A DNA stretch of 9,680 bases from Bacteroidota bacterium (GTDB lineage: Bacteria; Bacteroidota; Bacteroidia; Chitinophagales; Chitinophagaceae), in assembly GCA_005883855.1 (NCBI GenBank), contig VBAU01000087.1:1-9680 (forward strand), written 5' to 3'. Made by a program: the position numbers and the translations under genes. Shown here piece after piece: positions 6,915 to 9,680 of this stretch (within the stretch, counting starts at the first letter, position 1; each line of letters begins with the position of its first letter). The notes beneath the pieces were generated by a model. That model made no database searches, had not been told where the DNA came from, and saw only the letters and a program-made list of their open reading frames with translations.

Positions 6915-7970
6915 ATGGCTAAGATATTGGTCACAGGAGGATGCGGGTATATCGGTACGCACACATTGGTTGATCTTGTTGAGAATGGCTACGATGTCAT
7001 TTCTGTAGACAATAATAAAAGATCCAATCCCATCATTCTTGAGTGCGTAGAGAAGATAACCGGCAAAAGAATCAAAAATTATAAAGTCGACCTCTGCAAT
7101 TTCGATGATACGTTCGCTATATTCCAGGAAAATGGAGACGTCGAAGGCATCATTCACTTTGCGGCATACAAATCAGTTGGTGAATCCGTTGAAAAACCAT
7201 TGGTGTACTTTGAAAACAACCTTCTTTCCCTGATCAATGTTTTAAAATGTGTACAGGAATTTAATATTCCCTGGTTTGTTTTTTCTTCGTCTTGCACCGT
7301 ATATGGCAATCCGGACGAGATCCCTGTCACCGAAGCAACAATGCCCAAGCCTGCCGCATCACCCTACGGTTACACCAAACAAATGGGCGAGCAAATTGTA
7401 AACGAGTTTGCCAAGTCATCCGGTGCCCAATGCATTTTGCTCAGGTATTTTAACCCGGTCGGTGCACACCCTTCTGCCCTCATCGGCGAATTACCGGTGG
7501 GTACGCCAGAAAATTTGGTACCGGCTATTACGCAAACCGCGATTGGCAAAATAAAAAAGATGTTTGTGCACGGGAACGATTACCCCACCCGCGATGGGAG
7601 CTGCCTTCGTGATTTTATTCACGTCTGCGATATTGCGCATGCCCATACTCTTGCGATAAAGTATTTACAAAATGAAAAGGCTGATCTCCTTTGCGAGGTG
7701 TTTAATTTGGGATCTGGGAACGGCGTAACGGTTCTGGAAGCGATCCACTCCTTTGAGAAGGTTAGTGGAGTTAGTTTGAATTATGAAATCGGCCCAAGAA
7801 GACCGGGCGATGTCGTTGCCATTTATGCAAATAATGACCTCGCTAAAAAAGTGCTGAAGTGGGAAACAGCGTATTCCCTGGATGATATGATGGCAACAGC
7901 CTGGAAATGGGAACAACGATTGAAAGCTGACGATAAAATTTTTACTAATCAGCCAAAAGAATTGAATTAG
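6915..7970 (+). CDS. galE: UDP-glucose 4-epimerase
   Basis: Cytoplasmic NAD-dependent enzyme interconverting UDP-glucose and UDP-galactose, of the extended short-chain dehydrogenase/reductase family; it supplies UDP-galactose for surface polysaccharides and serves the Leloir pathway. The Rossmann NAD motif GGCGYIGTHT is at residues 8-17. The HFAAYKSVGESVEKP stretch (81-95) is typical of GalE, the catalytic Ser/Thr lies in SSSCTVYG (124-131), and the YxxxK pair is Y151/K155 in SPYGYTKQ. The substrate-binding region LRYFNPVGAH and the later DYPTRDGSCLRDFIHV block are strongly GalE-like. At 351 residues it is slightly longer than the usual ~340, with a short polar C-terminal tail. The ATG at 6915 is followed at once by the Rossmann strand KILVTGG, so the start is secure; an A-rich leader replaces a Shine-Dalgarno. 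It follows PiT by 40 bp, but no functional link to phosphate transport is evident. UDP-GlcNAc activity cannot be excluded from sequence alone. Confidence 0.95.
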   Translation: MAKILVTGGCGYIGTHTLVDLVENGYDVISVDNNKRSNPIILECVEKITGKRIKNYKVDLCNFDDTFAIFQENGDVEGIIHFAAYKSVGESVEKPLVYFENNLLSLINVLKCVQEFNIPWFVFSSSCTVYGNPDEIPVTEATMPKPAASPYGYTKQMGEQIVNEFAKSSGAQCILLRYFNPVGAHPSALIGELPVGTPENLVPAITQTAIGKIKKMFVHGNDYPTRDGSCLRDFIHVCDIAHAHTLAIKYLQNEKADLLCEVFNLGSGNGVTVLEAIHSFEKVSGVSLNYEIGPRRPGDVVAIYANNDLAKKVLKWETAYSLDDMMATAWKWEQRLKADDKIFTNQPKELN

Positions 7971-7992
7971 GAATTCTTGTGAAGTTTTTTTT
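7957..7992 (+). terminator. Weak candidate terminator of galE
   Basis: AAGAATT (7957-7963) and AATTCTT (7972-7978) form a perfect 7-bp inverted repeat around an 8-base loop that includes the galE stop codon. A run of eight T follows at 7985-7992. The six bases between stem and T tract, and the AU-rich stem, make it non-canonical. It lies in the 23-bp convergent gap between galE and the transketolase gene, where a terminator is expected. Confidence 0.35.
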
Positions 7993-7993
7993 A

Positions 7994-9298
7994 CTATACT
8001 TCTACCGCCTCACCCACCATTTGCTTCACCAGGTTCACAATATGACCCGCGCTGATTCCTGCATCATCAAGAAGTTCATCCTTTGTTCCTGATTGGGAGA
8101 TTTTTGTTACCGCCATTTTGATGACACGTCCATTGGATTCTGCAAGCGCTGAAGCGGCAAAGTCACCCATTCCACCATGCACGTAATGATCCTCAACAGT
8201 GACAACAATCTTTCTTTTGGTGTCCTGCAAACATTTCCCAAGAGTGTCTTTATCAAAGGGACTAATCGAGTAGCAGTCGACCACGCGGATGTTGATGCCT
8301 TCTTTTTTCAACTCATCTGCAGCTTTGAGAGCTTCGAATACCGTGATGCCCGTTGCAGCGACCGTAAGTTGATCATTCGCTGATTGCCGTAAAATTCTTG
8401 AACCACCGATCTCGAACTCATCTGCATTATTGTAAACGACCGGAGTTTTTGAGCGCAGCGTCCGCATATATGAGAACCCTTTGTGAGCGGCCATATGTGG
8501 CACCAATTTCGAAGTGGAAACCGCGTCGCAAGGCTGCAAAATAACAGGATCAGGCATGGCGCCAAACAAAGCAATATCTTCCAGTCCCATTTGCGATGGT
8601 CCATCTTCTCCAATCGAAACACCAACATGTGAGCCAACGAATTTGATGCTTGCTTCGGAAACTTTTGCCATTCGAATTTGATCCGCTGCCCTCGTGAAAA
8701 ATGCAGCAAACGTGGCAACGAACGGAATTTTTCCTAACCTCGATAACCCGGCTGCAACAGAAACCATGTTTTGCTCCGCGATATAACATTCGCCAAACCG
8801 GTTTGGTATAGCTTTTTGAAAGGTTTGTGTAAAGGTCGAGTTCTTGACGTCGCCATCCAGCGCATAAATCTCCTGGTTTTTCTCTCCAAGCTTAGCCAAT
8901 ACATCTCCAAAGACTTCTCGAGTTGCGTATTCCTTGTTTTTATCAAACGACAATTCAACGTCGATTTCCTTGAATGTATTCACAGGCAATTTGGTTTGGC
9001 CTGGTTTCTTCAGTGAGAATTTTAAATTGTCATCAACGTCTCCTAATTCTTCCAGTGCTTTCTGCAACTCATCCTTTTTTAACGGCTTACCGTGCCAACC
9101 ATCTTTATTCTCTAAGAAAGAAACACCTTTGCCTTTAAATGTCTTGGCAATAATCGCATGCGGTTTGCCATTGTTATTTTTTGTTGCCGTATCAAAGGCT
9201 TTGTCGATTTCGCTTAAATCATGTCCATCAATAGCTATGACTTCGAAGCCGAACGCTTGAAAACGGTTCACATATTTTTCGATATCATGCCCAAACAT
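7994..9298 (-). CDS. tkt: Transketolase, C-terminal three quarters of a disrupted gene
   Basis: This is the downstream part of a transketolase, the thiamine-diphosphate enzyme that moves two-carbon units in the non-oxidative pentose phosphate pathway. From the ATG at 9298 the 434-residue frame holds the end of the pyrophosphate-binding domain (GFEVIAIDGHDL and KTFKGKGVSFLENKDGWHG, about 17-70), then the pyrimidine-binding domain. That domain includes YATREVFGDVLAKLG, the catalytic-Glu motif YIAEQNM (Glu175) and GEDGPSQMGLED (230-241). The C-terminal domain ends near VGEAVEV. The ATG is an internal Met, not a real start. The bases just before it read Ser-Gln-Glu-Thr in this frame and continue family sequence, so the protein once extended upstream in frame with 9285-9680. 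The fragment alone lacks the GDG motif and should not be an active enzyme. Naturally split transketolases break between the two cofactor domains, not here. Confidence 0.9.
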   Translation of the reverse strand: MFGHDIEKYVNRFQAFGFEVIAIDGHDLSEIDKAFDTATKNNNGKPHAIIAKTFKGKGVSFLENKDGWHGKPLKKDELQKALEELGDVDDNLKFSLKKPGQTKLPVNTFKEIDVELSFDKNKEYATREVFGDVLAKLGEKNQEIYALDGDVKNSTFTQTFQKAIPNRFGECYIAEQNMVSVAAGLSRLGKIPFVATFAAFFTRAADQIRMAKVSEASIKFVGSHVGVSIGEDGPSQMGLEDIALFGAMPDPVILQPCDAVSTSKLVPHMAAHKGFSYMRTLRSKTPVVYNNADEFEIGGSRILRQSANDQLTVAATGITVFEALKAADELKKEGINIRVVDCYSISPFDKDTLGKCLQDTKRKIVVTVEDHYVHGGMGDFAASALAESNGRVIKMAVTKISQSGTKDELLDDAGISAGHIVNLVKQMVGEAVEV

Positions 9299-9680
9299 AG
9301 TTTCCTGGCTTTAGATTGTCAAGCCCCTCGTGCGAAGCGAAATTTGCAGCCTCCCAAACTTGTCCCTCTGCCAGCTCGCCGTCACCTGTTAACACATATG
9401 TTTTATAAGGAAGGCCTTCGCGTTTCGCAAGCCATGCGAGACCTGCACCCACTGACAACCCTTGTCCTAATGAACCCGTTGCCGCTTCTGCGTATACGAA
9501 ACTTGGAACAGGGTGACCTTCAAAACGACTTCCAAATTTTCTTAACGTTTTGAGCTCATCGAGAGGATATGCTCCCGCCATGCCAAATAATGTGTAGAGC
9601 AATGGCGCGGCATGCCCTTTTGAAAGAACCAGGCGATCGTTATAGAGGTTAAGTGGATTTGCAAGATCATACGTGAAGTA
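9285..9680 (-). CDS. tkt: Transketolase, N-terminal part of the disrupted gene, running off the right edge
   Basis: In this frame the sequence enters from the right edge (first codon TAC at 9680-9678) and reads 123 transketolase residues down to Asp-Asn-Leu at 9312. It includes the conserved DRLVLSKGHAAPLLYTLFG segment, then GSLGQGLSVGAGLAWLAKR, and the thiamine-diphosphate motif start TGDGELAEGQVWEAANFASH. After DNL it adds eight unrelated residues (KPGNYVWA) and stops at 9285-9287. The true N terminus, about 50-60 residues judged from the family, lies outside the window. The usual family sequence after DNL is about eleven residues of the type VAIVDVNRLGQ, including the Asn that completes the GDG...N cofactor motif. 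Those residues are absent, and the downstream frame resumes right after the gap. Together with 7994-9298 this is one gene with a deletion or frameshift, or a sequencing/assembly error. Confidence 0.9.
   Translation of the reverse strand, partial: YFTYDLANPLNLYNDRLVLSKGHAAPLLYTLFGMAGAYPLDELKTLRKFGSRFEGHPVPSFVYAEAATGSLGQGLSVGAGLAWLAKREGLPYKTYVLTGDGELAEGQVWEAANFASHEGLDNLKPGNYVWA
9305..9314 (-). other. Transketolase deletion/frameshift junction
   Basis: On the minus strand GACAATCTA (Asp-Asn-Leu, 9320-9312) is followed by one A and then AGC CAG GAA ACT ATG (Ser-Gln-Glu-Thr-Met) in the second frame. Family alignment from memory expects about 33 bases between them and only one is present, so a loss of about 32 bp (a number equal to 2 modulo 3) explains both the missing residues and the frame change. 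The exact size is inference. Confidence 0.75.

Noticed and set aside
8934..9553. Two plus-strand open frames of about 110 codons antisense to transketolase
   Set aside because: The minus strand here encodes unmistakable transketolase; the antisense frames have no recognisable motif and are shadows of its codon use.
7994..9680. A naturally two-subunit transketolase
   Set aside because: Natural split forms separate the two cofactor domains at roughly residue 270-310. Here the break falls inside the first domain, removes conserved residues, and the downstream frame has no plausible start of its own.
1..9680. Mobile elements, CRISPR, tRNA or a defence system
   Set aside because: No transposase, integrase, terminal inverted repeats, spacer-repeat array or tRNA-like fold was seen; all long frames belong to the genes listed.

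Overview
The window reads as chromosomal DNA from a member of the Bacteroidota, probably a Cytophagales- or Chitinophagales-type environmental bacterium. The evidence is a very large TonB-dependent receptor with an N-terminal carboxypeptidase-regulatory-like domain, outer-membrane proteins ending in Phe, starts that mostly lack a Shine-Dalgarno sequence, and candidate promoters resembling the Bacteroidota TAnnTTTG -7 element. No mobile element, CRISPR array, tRNA or rRNA was found.

Left part (1-4767, minus strand): a strong intrinsic terminator (15-48) closes a gene for a 1097-residue Oar-like TonB-dependent receptor (72-3365). Upstream of it on the same strand is a 433-residue porin of the phosphate-selective OprP/OprO family (3466-4767). 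Middle part (4939-6874, plus strand): a PhoU-like DUF47 protein and a PiT-family inorganic phosphate permease, read divergently from the porin. Right part: galE (6915-7970, plus strand), converging on a transketolase gene (minus strand) that runs off the right edge and is broken by an internal deletion or frameshift near 9308-9314.

The porin, DUF47 protein and PiT permease form a plausible inorganic-phosphate path from the outer membrane through the inner membrane. The main non-coding signal fits this. The 171-bp porin/DUF47 divergent promoter contains an [A/G]TTA tetramer five times at exactly 11-bp steps (4825-4872), including three perfect TATTAATT copies. The 100-bp gap in front of the TonB receptor holds the same tetramer at 11-bp steps (3401, 3412, 3423, then 3445 and 3456). 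The two regions share a 16-bp segment that matches at 14 positions. Direct repeats with 11-bp period are the layout of Pho boxes bound by PhoB/PhoP/SphR-type response regulators, so I infer that receptor, porin and phosphate transporter belong to one regulon. The regulator itself is not in the window.

The other notable point is the transketolase lesion. The reading frame breaks where family members carry the Asn-containing end of the thiamine diphosphate/Mg motif, and about 11 codons appear to be missing. This is either a real pseudogene or a sequence/assembly error.
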